NCBI GenBank assembly: GCA_003551265.1
Contig: PUMG01000225.1
Location: 1 to 10,099 of the forward strand
From: Halovenus sp.
GTDB taxonomy: Archaea > Halobacteriota > Halobacteria > Halobacteriales > Haloarculaceae
Direction: 5' to 3'
Length of the DNA stretch: 10,099 nucleotides
Made by a program: the position numbers and the translations under genes. How positions within the stretch are numbered: the first letter of the stretch is position 1; the number at the start of each line of letters is the position of its first letter. The notes under the pieces were generated by a model. It was not told the DNA's origin. It saw nothing but the letters and a program-made list of their open reading frames with translations, and made no database searches. Shown here piece after piece: positions 1 through 7,639 of this stretch.

Positions 1-1
1 C

Positions 2-3000
2 TGGGAGCGTGGGAGCAACAACGTCGAGTTCCGGGAGTTCGGAAACCGCTCGCTAAGATACGATACAGAGTTACTTCTCGTCGACGACCGACTGGCGTTC
101 GCTTCGACAAACAGAGATGGAGACAGTGATTTCTTCAATGATGGGCTAGTGTTGAGTCTCGACAGCACCGACGGAGGGAACGCTCTGAGTACGCATCTTC
201 CGCGTGAATGGGTCATAGAACCACGAGCATCGGACGAACACATCCTGGTCAAGGGGTACGATATATCTGGGAATAGCCGTGTTGACTACACGCTGTACTC
301 ACTCGACGCCGAAACCCTGGAGCTTACCGACTCCCGGACCTTCGAGCCCAGTTCATTTCGCCACGTGACCGACAACGATACCGTGTACGTGTCGTACGCG
401 AACCTCTCAACCGAAGCGATGGAGTGGGCGGCGCTCAGCCCGGCAAATCTCTCTGAGGAGCTGTGGACGACAGCCCACGAGGACTTCTCCGATTCGCCAC
501 CGCTCACCGGGAGAGGCACGAACACGTTTGCGGTCACTGATGAACTGCTGATTGCAGGCCATGCAGGGCCAACAGAGCCACAAGGGATGCACGCAATCGA
601 TCTGGTGGATGGTGAGATCAAATGGTACAAAATCGAAACCGGCAACGCCGGCCGTCCAGTCGTCGTCGCGGATGGGACAATTTTCGCCAGGAACTCCATC
701 ATAGACCACGACACCGGCGAGCACCTCACCACTTCTCCGGGACAAATTCGGCCACAGGCCGTCTCCGACGGCACTATCCTGTCATTTAGAGGTTCTGGAC
801 CAGCACCGCTCGTAGCGTATCAGGAGACGGAGGCGCTCGAAGTCTCCGAACTCGCACTGTCCGAAGAGGAGGTTGATGAGGGGAGTGGGTTCACCATCGA
901 AGCCAACCTGGAGATAACCAACCCGAGTGCGTTTACACAGGACGTCGGACTCGAGGTTAGGGCTTCGACCCAGCGCTTCGAAAAGGATGGCGACTCGCTG
1001 CCACGTGTGGTTCTCGAACCGAACGAGACACGGACGTTCACACTCGAATACACGGACGGTGAACCGGGTACACTGCGGCCACGCGACTACGCTGCCACAG
1101 CGACAGTGAATGCACGAAACTTCACCCAGGTTTTACCGACAGACTCGGCATACCGCGAGACAACCCGGACATCGTCGTTCAGCGTCACAGAGCACGCAGT
1201 CGAACCTGAACAGCCAACGGGGGTGTTGTTCACCGACCGCGAGGTGGCCGAAGACCAGGTACCTGTCGGTGAACCAGTCGTGGCCAACGCCACGCTGTAC
1301 AACATCGGTAACGACACTGATTCGCTCGACGTGAACGCGACGCTCGGCCCACTCGATGACGGAAGCGAGACGGTGAGTGTTCCCCCAGAGACGTTCGAGA
1401 CGGTGTCCTTCGAACTCCTCGAAGACGAGTGGTACTGGAACGACGTTGAGGTCGTAATAAACGACCGACTTGCCGGGATTGTCGATATTCTCGACTACTC
1501 CATCGGCGTTTCGGATACGACACTCAGTGCGACGGAGGTCGGCATTGACGAGGAGGTCGACATCACCGCAACCGCACAGAACTTCGGGAACATCGCGTCC
1601 GATGAGACGCCGGTCAACCTGACCAAAGACGGAGATGTTATCGCATCTGAACCAGTGTCGCTGGACCCCTCGGCGAGTACGACGGTCGAGTTCACCGAAT
1701 CGTTCGACGAGGCAGGCGTCTACGAACTCGCGGTGGGTGACGACGACTCACAGGAACTCACCGTCAGCGAAGGCGAGGCGGACATCGGCTTCGAGGACCT
1801 GTCAGTCACACCGGGGCAGATTTCGACCGGAAACTCGGTGAACGTGACGGCGACGGTGGCCAACGATGACATCGGAACCGGGGCGTACAACGCACCGCTC
1901 GAAATCGACGGTCAGGAGACAGACTTCCAGACGGGCGTCCTCACCGGACACGAGAGCGAGACTGTGACGTTCTCTCACCAGTTCGACGAAGCAGGAACCT
2001 ACGACGTCACGGTCGGCGACTTGCCCCCACAGCAGGTAACGGTCACGGCCGCCTGGTCGCAGTTCCGCTTCGGTGACGACAACGTCGCATACAGCAACGC
2101 CCTTCTCGACCCCGGCCAGTTCGAATTCTCCGGTCCGGGACCGGACGGCCACGTGGGTCAGCGCTGGAACGAATCGACTGACGATGCGGTCGTCTCCTCA
2201 CCCGCGGCGGCGACAGTCGGGACGGCCAATGGGATGAAACAACTCGTCTTCGTTGGAAGCGACGACGGCACCGTCTACGCCTTCGACCAGCGCACCGGCG
2301 AGGAGGAGTGGAACGCCTCGACTGACGGTGCGGTTCGGTCCTCTCCAGCGGTGTTCGAGGAGACGGTCTACGTCGGCAGCAACGACAGCTCGGTCTACGC
2401 ACTCGACGCCACGGACGGAACAGAACACTGGAGCACCGAGGTCGGTGACAGCGTTCGCTCCTCGCCGGTCGTCGCCGATGGCACACTGTACGTCGGAAGT
2501 GACGACGGCTCCGTCTACGCGCTCGATGTGACCAACGGAAGCGAGGTATGGGAGTTCGAGACCGGCGACAGCGTGCAATCGTCGCCAGCAGTCGCAGACG
2601 GAGTGGTCTACGTCGGAAGCGACGACACGAGCCTGTACGCAATCGACGCAGCAGACGGGACAGAGGAGTGGTCGATGCCGACAGGTGGGCCAGTCGTCGC
2701 CTCGCCAGTCGTCGACGAACACGTCATCTACGTCGCCAGCACCGACAACAACGTCTACGCGATGGCCGCTGGCTCCGGTGAGAGCGTCTGGACTGCACCG
2801 TTCGAGACGGACGACGACATCGTCGCCTCGCCAGCGCTCAGAGAGCTCAACGACAAGCTCTACGTCGCCAGCATGGACGAAACGGTGTACGCAGTCAACA
2901 CGACAGACGGGACCGAAGAGTGGAACGCGAGCGTCGATGCCCCTGTCCAATCCTCACCAGCTAGCGGTGTGAACAACGTTATCGTCGGCACCGACGCGGG

Positions 3001-5653
3001 CAGCGTCTACGCATTGAACGCATTGCACGGCGCGATGGACAACGGTGGCGAACTGGTATGGGAGCTTTCAGTTGGCGAGACGGTTCGGTCTTCACCAGCG
3101 ATTCTCGACGGGGCGGTGTACGTCGGTGACGACGACAGCGGTTTCTACGCCATCAGCGAGAAACTGACAGTCAACGATGCCAGAGTGGTCGACGGGGTCG
3201 CGTACGAAGACGACGACGGAAACCAACTCATACCTCCACAGGCGACTGTTGGCCAGGACGTAACAGTCGAAGTGAACGTGACGAACGACGGCGTCTCCGA
3301 TGAGTACCTCGACCTGGCTCTCGGTGCCGATGGCTTCCCGTTCTACAGCGACGTCTCACCGATTATCGTCGACGGCGTTCCCAATGACGGGCCCAAGCAG
3401 GTGAGCGTCGGTGCCGGCGAGACAGAAGAGATCAACGTCACGTTCCGGTTCCTCGAAACGCCACCTGGACCGCAGATAGAGTTCACTATCAACCAGCTCT
3501 CGGCCGGACAGTTAGGAGTGCTCCCGCCGGAAGATGCAGAGATGGTCGTCGAAGGAAGTGTCGACAAGACGAGAGTCGACACCGAAGGGAACGTCACCGT
3601 GACTGCCGAAGTCGAAAACACCGGAAGCGACCCGGGGAGCATCAGAGTCACTCCCGTCGCCGGAGGGGAACAGCTCATCGACGACCCAGTTGAGACGTTC
3701 GTCTTCGTCGAGGATGGGGAGACCGAAACGCTCGAATTCACCCATTCGTTCGAACTGCCCGGTGCGTACGAGGTGGAACTCGAGACGATGCAAGAGCGAC
3801 TGGTGGATGACACTCCAACAGTAATCGAATCGACGCTTCCGGTCGATGTGGTACAGGTCGACGGACTGGTCGAGGGGACCGACTTCTTCGATGTCGAACT
3901 CGACGATAACAGGCCAGGATCGTCGTTCAGGCAGAACGAAACCGGCGAGTTCGTGGCCAACGTTTCGAACATCGGTGAAGATGACGGAACTCAGTCGATA
4001 GACCTGACCGTCGCCGAGACGTCGAGCGACCTGCAGAACGCGACCGACCCCGAGGTGGTTGCGACGATGGACCGCTACGAGGAGGGTGATTTCGACTTCG
4101 CCGCCTGGAACGTTACCGACATCGAGGGAGCCGAATTTGAGCAGTTCGAGAACCAGGAAGACCACCTCGACCCCGAACTGACGCTCGTCGAAGGGGTACG
4201 CTACACGATTGTGAACGAACAGTGGGAAGAAGACGACGGCCACCCGCTCGGGTTCCTCGACGAGAACGGAACGTTCCTGCTCGGACAGAACAACGACGAC
4301 CCGCTCGCAACACCCGTCAACGGAACCTACGAGGACGATGCAGCAGTCGACTGGGTCGACACTGGCCAGACCCTCTCGTTCACAGTGACCGAGGAACTCG
4401 CCGACGAGGTTGTCGCCTACAATTCGACGCGAGTCTCACCCGACGTCCTCAGGCCCTGGAAGGGAGACATCCAGACGGTCCGCGGCCCAGTGGCACAGGA
4501 GTCTCACGAGGAGTTCGAAATCCTGAGCGACGATACCCGCTCGACCGAGTTTACGTTCCTGCCCGGTGACATCGAACCCGGCGAGTACTACTACGAAATC
4601 GCCAGCGAGGACACGGCTGCAGAGTCGTCAGTGACGGTTCTCGAAGCAGAGGCGATATTCCTGATGGACGAAGCGGACCTCGTTCTGAACCAGATCGATG
4701 AGGGTGACGAGGCACTCGTACAGGCAGCGGTGTTCAACATCGGTGAAAGTGAGGGGACGAAGACGCTGACGCTGTTCGCAAACGGTGAGGAGCGAACGTC
4801 GATGAACGTCACCATCCCCGCAGACGAGAGCGAGTTCGTCACGTTGACCGAGCAGTTCAACGAATCGGGAACGTACGACCTGATGCTCAACGATGAATCA
4901 CTCCCGACGCTCACTGTCGGCGACGTGGACGAGCCTGCGACCTTCCTCGTGGACATCACCGACACGAACTCGCCGGTGGACGCCGGTGAGACACTCGAAG
5001 TGGACGTCGAGGTGACGAACGATGGTGACGAGAACGACACCCAGGACATCGTACTGGAGGTTGATGGAACCGAGGAGGACTCCGTCGAGATGGAACTCGA
5101 TGGTGAAGAGAACAAGACGGAGACACTCACGTACGACACAGATGATGATGACGTCGGTGATCTCAACGTGACGGTCGCAAGCGAGGACGACACGGCGAGT
5201 GAGACCGTGACAGTCAGTGGTGACGCCTTCTTCAGCGTCGAAGTCGTGGACGCGCCCGAGAGCGTCCCGGACGGTAAACCGGTAGAAGTGAACGCAACTG
5301 TCGAGAACACTGAAAGCGAGACAGACACGCAGGACATCGTCTTCGAAGTTGAGGGGACTGCACAGGACGAAGTCGAGATGACGCTGGATGGTGGACAGGA
5401 GAAGACAGAGATGTTCACCCACGAGACGCTCGACGAAGACGTCGGGGATATCGAGGTGACGGTTGTCAGTGACAACGATGCAGACAGCGCGACGGTCACA
5501 ATCGAACACAGTGTCGTCACCTACGCAGAGAACGGAACTGTCGACACGGGTGGTCTGCTCGATGCGATCGACCACTGGCGGGGAGACGACATCGACACCG
5601 AGCTGCTACTCGACGTGATCGACAAGTGGCGGTCTGGTGAGAGCGTATTCTGA
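2..5653 (+). CDS. Giant secreted CARDB / PQQ-propeller surface protein with dockerin-like C-terminus, 5'-partial
   Basis: The frame is open from base 2 to the TGA at 5651-5653 (1883 codons) with no stop before the GTG at 149, so the gene starts left of the window and 149 is internal. Modules in order, roughly: end of a first beta-propeller (2-820; motifs such as AIDLVDGEIKWY); four CARDB-like beta-sandwiches (838-1190, 1216-1500, 1501-1770, 1780-2045), with phrases such as VTATVANDD and FDEAGTYDV; an eight-bladed PQQ/BamB-like propeller (2053-3155); more CARDB-like modules (3160-3530, 3535-3870, 3880-4650 with an insert, 4650-4920, 4930-5220, 5224-5510); a dockerin-like tail (5515-5650). The protein is very acidic and rich in N-x-S/T sequons, fitting a glycosylated exported haloarchaeal protein. 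CARDB modules are generally linked to adhesion and propellers to protein or ligand binding; the actual partner is unknown. No C-terminal membrane anchor or PGF-CTERM-like signal is visible. The signal peptide would lie outside the window. Confidence 0.9.
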   Translation, partial: WERGSNNVEFREFGNRSLRYDTELLLVDDRLAFASTNRDGDSDFFNDGLVLSLDSTDGGNALSTHLPREWVIEPRASDEHILVKGYDISGNSRVDYTLYSLDAETLELTDSRTFEPSSFRHVTDNDTVYVSYANLSTEAMEWAALSPANLSEELWTTAHEDFSDSPPLTGRGTNTFAVTDELLIAGHAGPTEPQGMHAIDLVDGEIKWYKIETGNAGRPVVVADGTIFARNSIIDHDTGEHLTTSPGQIRPQAVSDGTILSFRGSGPAPLVAYQETEALEVSELALSEEEVDEGSGFTIEANLEITNPSAFTQDVGLEVRASTQRFEKDGDSLPRVVLEPNETRTFTLEYTDGEPGTLRPRDYAATATVNARNFTQVLPTDSAYRETTRTSSFSVTEHAVEPEQPTGVLFTDREVAEDQVPVGEPVVANATLYNIGNDTDSLDVNATLGPLDDGSETVSVPPETFETVSFELLEDEWYWNDVEVVINDRLAGIVDILDYSIGVSDTTLSATEVGIDEEVDITATAQNFGNIASDETPVNLTKDGDVIASEPVSLDPSASTTVEFTESFDEAGVYELAVGDDDSQELTVSEGEADIGFEDLSVTPGQISTGNSVNVTATVANDDIGTGAYNAPLEIDGQETDFQTGVLTGHESETVTFSHQFDEAGTYDVTVGDLPPQQVTVTAAWSQFRFGDDNVAYSNALLDPGQFEFSGPGPDGHVGQRWNESTDDAVVSSPAAATVGTANGMKQLVFVGSDDGTVYAFDQRTGEEEWNASTDGAVRSSPAVFEETVYVGSNDSSVYALDATDGTEHWSTEVGDSVRSSPVVADGTLYVGSDDGSVYALDVTNGSEVWEFETGDSVQSSPAVADGVVYVGSDDTSLYAIDAADGTEEWSMPTGGPVVASPVVDEHVIYVASTDNNVYAMAAGSGESVWTAPFETDDDIVASPALRELNDKLYVASMDETVYAVNTTDGTEEWNASVDAPVQSSPASGVNNVIVGTDAGSVYALNALHGAMDNGGELVWELSVGETVRSSPAILDGAVYVGDDDSGFYAISEKLTVNDARVVDGVAYEDDDGNQLIPPQATVGQDVTVEVNVTNDGVSDEYLDLALGADGFPFYSDVSPIIVDGVPNDGPKQVSVGAGETEEINVTFRFLETPPGPQIEFTINQLSAGQLGVLPPEDAEMVVEGSVDKTRVDTEGNVTVTAEVENTGSDPGSIRVTPVAGGEQLIDDPVETFVFVEDGETETLEFTHSFELPGAYEVELETMQERLVDDTPTVIESTLPVDVVQVDGLVEGTDFFDVELDDNRPGSSFRQNETGEFVANVSNIGEDDGTQSIDLTVAETSSDLQNATDPEVVATMDRYEEGDFDFAAWNVTDIEGAEFEQFENQEDHLDPELTLVEGVRYTIVNEQWEEDDGHPLGFLDENGTFLLGQNNDDPLATPVNGTYEDDAAVDWVDTGQTLSFTVTEELADEVVAYNSTRVSPDVLRPWKGDIQTVRGPVAQESHEEFEILSDDTRSTEFTFLPGDIEPGEYYYEIASEDTAAESSVTVLEAEAIFLMDEADLVLNQIDEGDEALVQAAVFNIGESEGTKTLTLFANGEERTSMNVTIPADESEFVTLTEQFNESGTYDLMLNDESLPTLTVGDVDEPATFLVDITDTNSPVDAGETLEVDVEVTNDGDENDTQDIVLEVDGTEEDSVEMELDGEENKTETLTYDTDDDDVGDLNVTVASEDDTASETVTVSGDAFFSVEVVDAPESVPDGKPVEVNATVENTESETDTQDIVFEVEGTAQDEVEMTLDGGQEKTEMFTHETLDEDVGDIEVTVVSDNDADSATVTIEHSVVTYAENGTVDTGGLLDAIDHWRGDDIDTELLLDVIDKWRSGESVF
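2161..3160 (+). repeat. Eight-bladed PQQ-like beta-propeller repeat
   Basis: Blades follow the pattern [VL]YVGSxDxxVYAxDxxxGxExW...SSPxV. The GS-D positions of the first five fall at about 2261, 2381, 2501, 2621 and 2741, an exact 120-base (40-residue) period. Later blades drift: one near 2873, one near 2990 with a short insert (HGAMDNGGE), and a final strand VYVGDDDSGFYAIS at 3117-3158. The first blade is completed by the N-terminal strand before WNESTDDAVVSSP, which gives eight blades with a 'velcro' closure. The motif matches PQQ/BamB-type repeats. Such propellers in archaeal surface proteins usually do not bind PQQ, and no cofactor can be inferred. Confidence 0.85.
4030..4510 (+). other. 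Cupredoxin-like insert inside a CARDB-like module (copper site apparently lost)
   Basis: Between two halves of a CARDB-like module lies a segment with the plan of small haloarchaeal cupredoxin-like domains: a strand (RYTIVNEQW), an HPLGF motif (4241-4255), a TFLLGQ strand, a DWVDTG turn followed by LSFTVTEELADEV, then AYNSTRVSP and a closing strand. In copper-binding relatives the position after AYN is usually Cys and is followed by a His. Here the residue is Ser (codon 4424-4426) and no His follows, so a type-1 copper site looks unlikely although the His of HPL remains. The assignment rests on pattern memory rather than a profile search, so it is moderate. Confidence 0.45.
4930..5513 (+). 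repeat. Tandem pair of closely similar CARDB-like domains
   Basis: Two consecutive modules of about 96 residues (4930-5220 and 5224-5510) share the same ordered motifs: PVDAG/VPDGK start, a VEVTNDGDENDTQDIV / VNATVENTESETDTQDIV strand pair, VEMELDG / VEMTLDG, then DVGDLNVTVAS / DVGDIEVTVVS. They resemble each other more than the earlier CARDB modules, which suggests a recent internal duplication next to the C-terminal tail. Confidence 0.7.
5515..5650 (+). other. Dockerin-like C-terminal module
   Basis: The protein ends with two related half-repeats: a first containing VDTGGLLDAIDHWRGDD and a second containing IDTELLLDVIDKWRSGE. The order Asp-rich turn, Leu-Leu-x-x-Ile-Asp-x-Trp-Arg resembles the paired calcium-binding helices of dockerin modules and a tail seen on many exported haloarchaeal proteins. 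This is family knowledge plus motif reading. No cohesin partner is visible in the window. Confidence 0.6.
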
Positions 5654-5664
5654 GTGTTCGCTCT

Positions 5665-5753
5665 CAAAGCCAGTCGCTCTTTGCGCTCACGGACTCCTCG
5701 CTTCGCTCATCGTCTTGTTCGCGCAAAAGTAGCGTGAGGTGGATTTGAACCAC
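5665..5753. repeat. Imperfect direct repeat of about 88 bp, copy 1
   Basis: This 89-base segment matches 5911-5998 with only a few substitutions and a one-base length difference in the A-run near 5728. It begins at the CAAA of 5665, contains the CGCTTCGCTC-type filler common in haloarchaeal non-coding DNA, and ends with a 24-base copy of the tRNA 3' end (5730-5753). The second copy ends inside the real tRNA gene. Confidence 0.85.
5730..5753 (-). repeat. tRNA-iMet 3'-end remnant, outer copy (one mismatch)
   Basis: These 24 bases repeat the 3' end of the tRNA at 5975-5998 with one substitution (T at 5735 where the tRNA has G), which would break an acceptor-stem pair. No anticodon or D-arm follows, so this is not a tRNA gene. 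The extent, T-arm to discriminator, is typical of the attachment core used by tRNA-targeting archaeal integrases. Confidence 0.8.
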
Positions 5754-5805
5754 GCCGAGACGGTCGCTCGCTCTGCTCGCGCTGCGACTCGTCTACTTCA
5801 AATCC
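5741..5805. other. Hairpin based on T-arm sequence, unit 1
   Basis: The tRNA-tail copy contributes GGATTTGAA (5741-5749), which pairs exactly with TTCAAATCC (5797-5805). Inside it AGACG (5758-5762) pairs with CGTCT (5790-5794) and TCGC (5764-5767) with GCGA (5784-5787). The result is one long interrupted stem-loop. Its role is unknown; it could be an integrase arm site, a folded transcript end or a decayed element. Confidence 0.6.
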
Positions 5806-5845
5806 AACGCACATTTGCCGCTCGCGGATTGCTCGCGGCACAATA

Positions 5846-5869
5846 TAGCGGGAGGTGGATTTGAACCAC
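5846..5869 (-). repeat. tRNA-iMet 3'-end remnant, inner copy (exact)
   Basis: An exact 24-base copy of 5975-5998 (half T-arm, acceptor strand, discriminator A) lies 129 bases from the tRNA and 116 bases from the outer copy. The similarity stops at the T-loop, and the rest of the tRNA is absent. It is best read as an old attachment-site duplication. Confidence 0.85.
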
Positions 5870-5910
5870 GTCCAGACGTGCTCGCTTCGCTGTGCGCGTC
5901 TGGTCTACGT

Positions 5911-5917
<7 letters not shown>
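5857..5917. other. Hairpin based on T-arm sequence, unit 2
   Basis: The plan matches the hairpin at 5741-5805: GGATTTGA (5857-5864) pairs with TCAAATCC (5910-5917), and CCAGACG (5872-5878) pairs with CGTCTGG (5897-5903). The loop sequences differ but the architecture is conserved, so the two units seem to be related structures rather than chance. Confidence 0.6.
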
Positions 5918-6034
<117 letters not shown>

Positions 6035-6049
<15 letters not shown>

Positions 6050-6280
6050 ACCTGATTTTAACCGAGGTCTCTGTTTAAACATTGTGTTTCTGTCTCCCCC
6101 CTGTGTGATTCTCTCTGTGACAGAGACGACAAATAACAGAAAAAGTCCCGTTACGAGCAGGGGAACGAACCACGTGAGACGTCCCTCCGCTCGCACGGCG
6201 ACCGCAGGGAGCCGTACGAGCACTCGAATACCTCGGGACAGACTCAGATACTGGGAAGCGAAATCCGACAGGATTTCCAC
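6035..6280 (-). CDS. Possible small single-pass membrane protein downstream of the SPFH gene
   Basis: A GTG at 6280 begins an 81-codon frame only three bases after the SPFH stop (TGA, TAA, then GTG), so translation could be coupled. The first half has haloarchaea-like codon use and an amphipathic Arg-rich stretch (RVLVRLPAVAVRAEGR), followed by one clear hydrophobic span (about residues 36-54, FVPLLVTGLFLLFVVSV). The last 20 codons pass through the tRNA TATA box, and the stop lies 15 bases inside the tRNA gene, which argues that at least the tail is accidental. No family is recognised. If real, it would be a membrane partner of the SPFH protein; NfeD-like partners are usual for that family but this sequence does not look like NfeD. 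Confidence 0.45.
6073..6086 (-). promoter_or_regulatory. TATA box/BRE of the initiator tRNA gene
   Basis: TTTAAA (6074-6079) lies 25-30 bases before the first tRNA base at 6049, the expected spacing for archaeal TBP/TFB promoters. The adjoining A-rich stretch at 6080-6086 would serve as BRE. The promoter sits inside the last codons of the possible small ORF at 6035-6280. Confidence 0.7.
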
Positions 6281-6283
6281 TTA

Positions 6284-7492
6284 TCAGGATTGTTTTAGTT
6301 CTTCGTCCATCTCTTTGACGACCTCGTCGGCACTTTTCATCGCCGGTCCAGTCTCGGCGGGTGTCTCTGTTCGTTCACCAACTGGTCCTCCCACATCACC
6401 CTCGTCGAACTGGGCCAGTATCTCCTCTATCTGGTCGAGTCCGAGCATATCGCGGGCTTCGTCGTCGAAATCCAGCGCCTCGAGGATGTGACCGTTCTCT
6501 TTGATGTCACTCCCCTGCAGGTGCTTGCCGTAGCGCGAGACCAGCGACGTGAGCTCCTGTGGCAGGACGAACGTGTTGGACTCGCCCTTGCCAATCTCTT
6601 CGAGCGTGTGCATCCCCTGTTCGATAACCGCGCGCTCGCCCATGGACTCGGCCGCCTTCGCCCGGAGAACGGTCGAGATGGCGTCACCCTGGGCTTCGAG
6701 AATCTGGCTCTGCTTTTCACCCTGTGCGCGGATGATGTTCGACTGCTTGTCACCCTGGGCCTTCTCGATTGCGCTCCGGCGCTCACCCTGCGCTTCCAGA
6801 ATCATGGCACGACGACGGCGCTCGGCGGAGGTCTGCTCTTCCATCGCCCGCTGGACATCCTTCGAAGGGTTGACCTCACGGACCTCGACGCTCTCGACAC
6901 GAATCCCCCACTCGTCTGTGGGTTCGTCCAGTTCCGTTCGAATCTTCGCGTTTATCTGCTGGCGCTTGTTGAGTGTGTCGTCGAGTTCCATGTCACCCAG
7001 CACCGCACGGAGCGTCGTCTGAGCGAGATTCGACACCGCTTTCTTGTAGTTGTCGACTTCGAGGAACGCTTTCTCGGCGTCCATTACCTTGATATAGACG
7101 ACCGCATCGGCGGTCACCGGCGAGTTGTCACGGGTGATAGCTTCCTGACGCGGCACGTCAAGCGTCTGTGTCCGCATATCGAAGCGGTACGTTCGGTTGA
7201 CGAACGGTGCGACGAAGTGGATGCCCGGGTCGAGCAGTCCGCGATACTCACCGAAGATGGTCAGCGCTTTCTTGTCGTACGCTTCGACGATCTTCACCGA
7301 GGAGTTGACCGTGACAATCGCCAGCCCGAGCACGAGCAGACCGATGATGAGTGCCGGGTCCACTTCGAGCGCTCCTTCGACGACCGGTAATCCGACGACG
7401 ACAACCAGCACAGCTGCAAGAATTGCAATCGCCAACACGGTGTTTCCATACCGACGTGCCGTACGCAACGGGTCGTTTGGGTCTGATGCCAT
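6284..7492 (-). CDS. SPFH/stomatin-prohibitin family membrane protein
   Basis: The protein has 402 residues. Two N-terminal hydrophobic helices (about 18-38 and 46-62) are followed by an SPFH (Band 7) domain (about 65-230) with the family phrases GLLDPGIHFVAPF, RTQTLDVPRQEAITRDN, VTADAVVYIKV, LRAVLGDMELDDTL and WGIRVESVEVREV. Residues 231-274 form four exact 11-residue units (ILEAQGERRSA, IEKAQGDKQSN, IIRAQGEKQSQ, ILEAQGDAIST), an Ala/Glu coiled-coil hendecad typical of stomatin-like proteins. The C-terminus (about 340-402) is acidic and Pro-rich. SPFH proteins oligomerise at membranes and often scaffold proteases or lipid domains; the client here is unknown. The ATG at 7492 gives a complete N-terminus, and no better start is seen. 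A possible small membrane protein follows after three bases. Confidence 0.93.
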   Translation of the reverse strand: MASDPNDPLRTARRYGNTVLAIAILAAVLVVVVGLPVVEGALEVDPALIIGLLVLGLAIVTVNSSVKIVEAYDKKALTIFGEYRGLLDPGIHFVAPFVNRTYRFDMRTQTLDVPRQEAITRDNSPVTADAVVYIKVMDAEKAFLEVDNYKKAVSNLAQTTLRAVLGDMELDDTLNKRQQINAKIRTELDEPTDEWGIRVESVEVREVNPSKDVQRAMEEQTSAERRRRAMILEAQGERRSAIEKAQGDKQSNIIRAQGEKQSQILEAQGDAISTVLRAKAAESMGERAVIEQGMHTLEEIGKGESNTFVLPQELTSLVSRYGKHLQGSDIKENGHILEALDFDDEARDMLGLDQIEEILAQFDEGDVGGPVGERTETPAETGPAMKSADEVVKEMDEELKQS

Positions 7493-7501
7493 ACCACTGC
7501 T

Positions 7502-7524
7502 AGGGCTTACAGACGGAAAGCCCT
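7502..7524 (-). promoter_or_regulatory. Hairpin in the predicted SPFH mRNA leader
   Basis: A perfect 7-bp inverted repeat, AGGGCTT (7502-7508) and AAGCCCT (7518-7524), encloses a 9-base loop and ends 9 bases before the SPFH start codon. No U-run follows on the minus strand, so it is not a convincing terminator. It could affect translation initiation of the SPFH gene. Confidence 0.4.
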
Positions 7525-7580
7525 CTCACTCTCACCAGAAGACTGGACGAATGTCTACTTTCGAGCGGCAGGTCACTGCT

Positions 7581-7593
7581 AAATATTGTATAC
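7581..7593 (-). promoter_or_regulatory. Candidate TATA box of the SPFH gene
   Basis: On the minus strand the only AT-rich block between the lipoprotein stop and the SPFH start reads GTATACAATATTT. Transcription from it would begin near 7555-7560, leaving a leader of about 65 bases that contains the 7502-7524 hairpin. This is less certain than the leaderless promoters further right. Confidence 0.4.
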
Positions 7594-7598
7594 TGGTC

Positions 7599-7613
7599 CA
7601 AACAAGCCGTTTG
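7599..7613. promoter_or_regulatory. Palindrome CAAAC-N5-GTTTG upstream of the SPFH TATA box
   Basis: Perfect 5-bp arms (7599-7603 and 7609-7613) lie just upstream of the candidate TATA block. The same half-sites occur with a 4-base spacer upstream of the lipoprotein TATA box (8550-8563). It could be an operator; the regulator is unknown. Confidence 0.35.
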
Positions 7614-7624
7614 AGTGTCGAATG

Positions 7625-7633
7625 TGAAAAAGT
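7625..7633 (-). terminator. Short T-tract after the lipoprotein gene
   Basis: Read on the minus strand, TTTTT (7631-7627) follows the lipoprotein stop by about nine bases. Archaeal transcription often ends at short U-tracts without a hairpin. It is weak but well placed to separate the lipoprotein and SPFH transcripts. Confidence 0.4.
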
Positions 7634-7639
7634 TGGCGC

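Noticed and set aside
149..151. GTG at 149 as start of the giant gene
   Set aside because: The frame is open all the way to base 2 and the upstream codons encode propeller-like sequence (LLLVDDRLAFAS), so the gene continues left of the window.
2221..2760. Regular 120-base periodicity as a DNA-level tandem repeat or mobile unit
   Set aside because: The periodicity is fully explained by 40-residue propeller blades that stay in frame and diverge at synonymous and loop positions.
4591..5520. Long minus-strand frame rich in Ser, Thr and Val opposite the giant gene
   Set aside because: Its low-complexity Ser/Thr composition is what the complement of acidic GC-rich codons produces, and it has no domain or promoter.
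6488..7390. 300-codon plus-strand frame opposite the SPFH gene
   Set aside because: It is an antisense shadow of a gene with clear SPFH motifs; the translation shows no recognisable domain.
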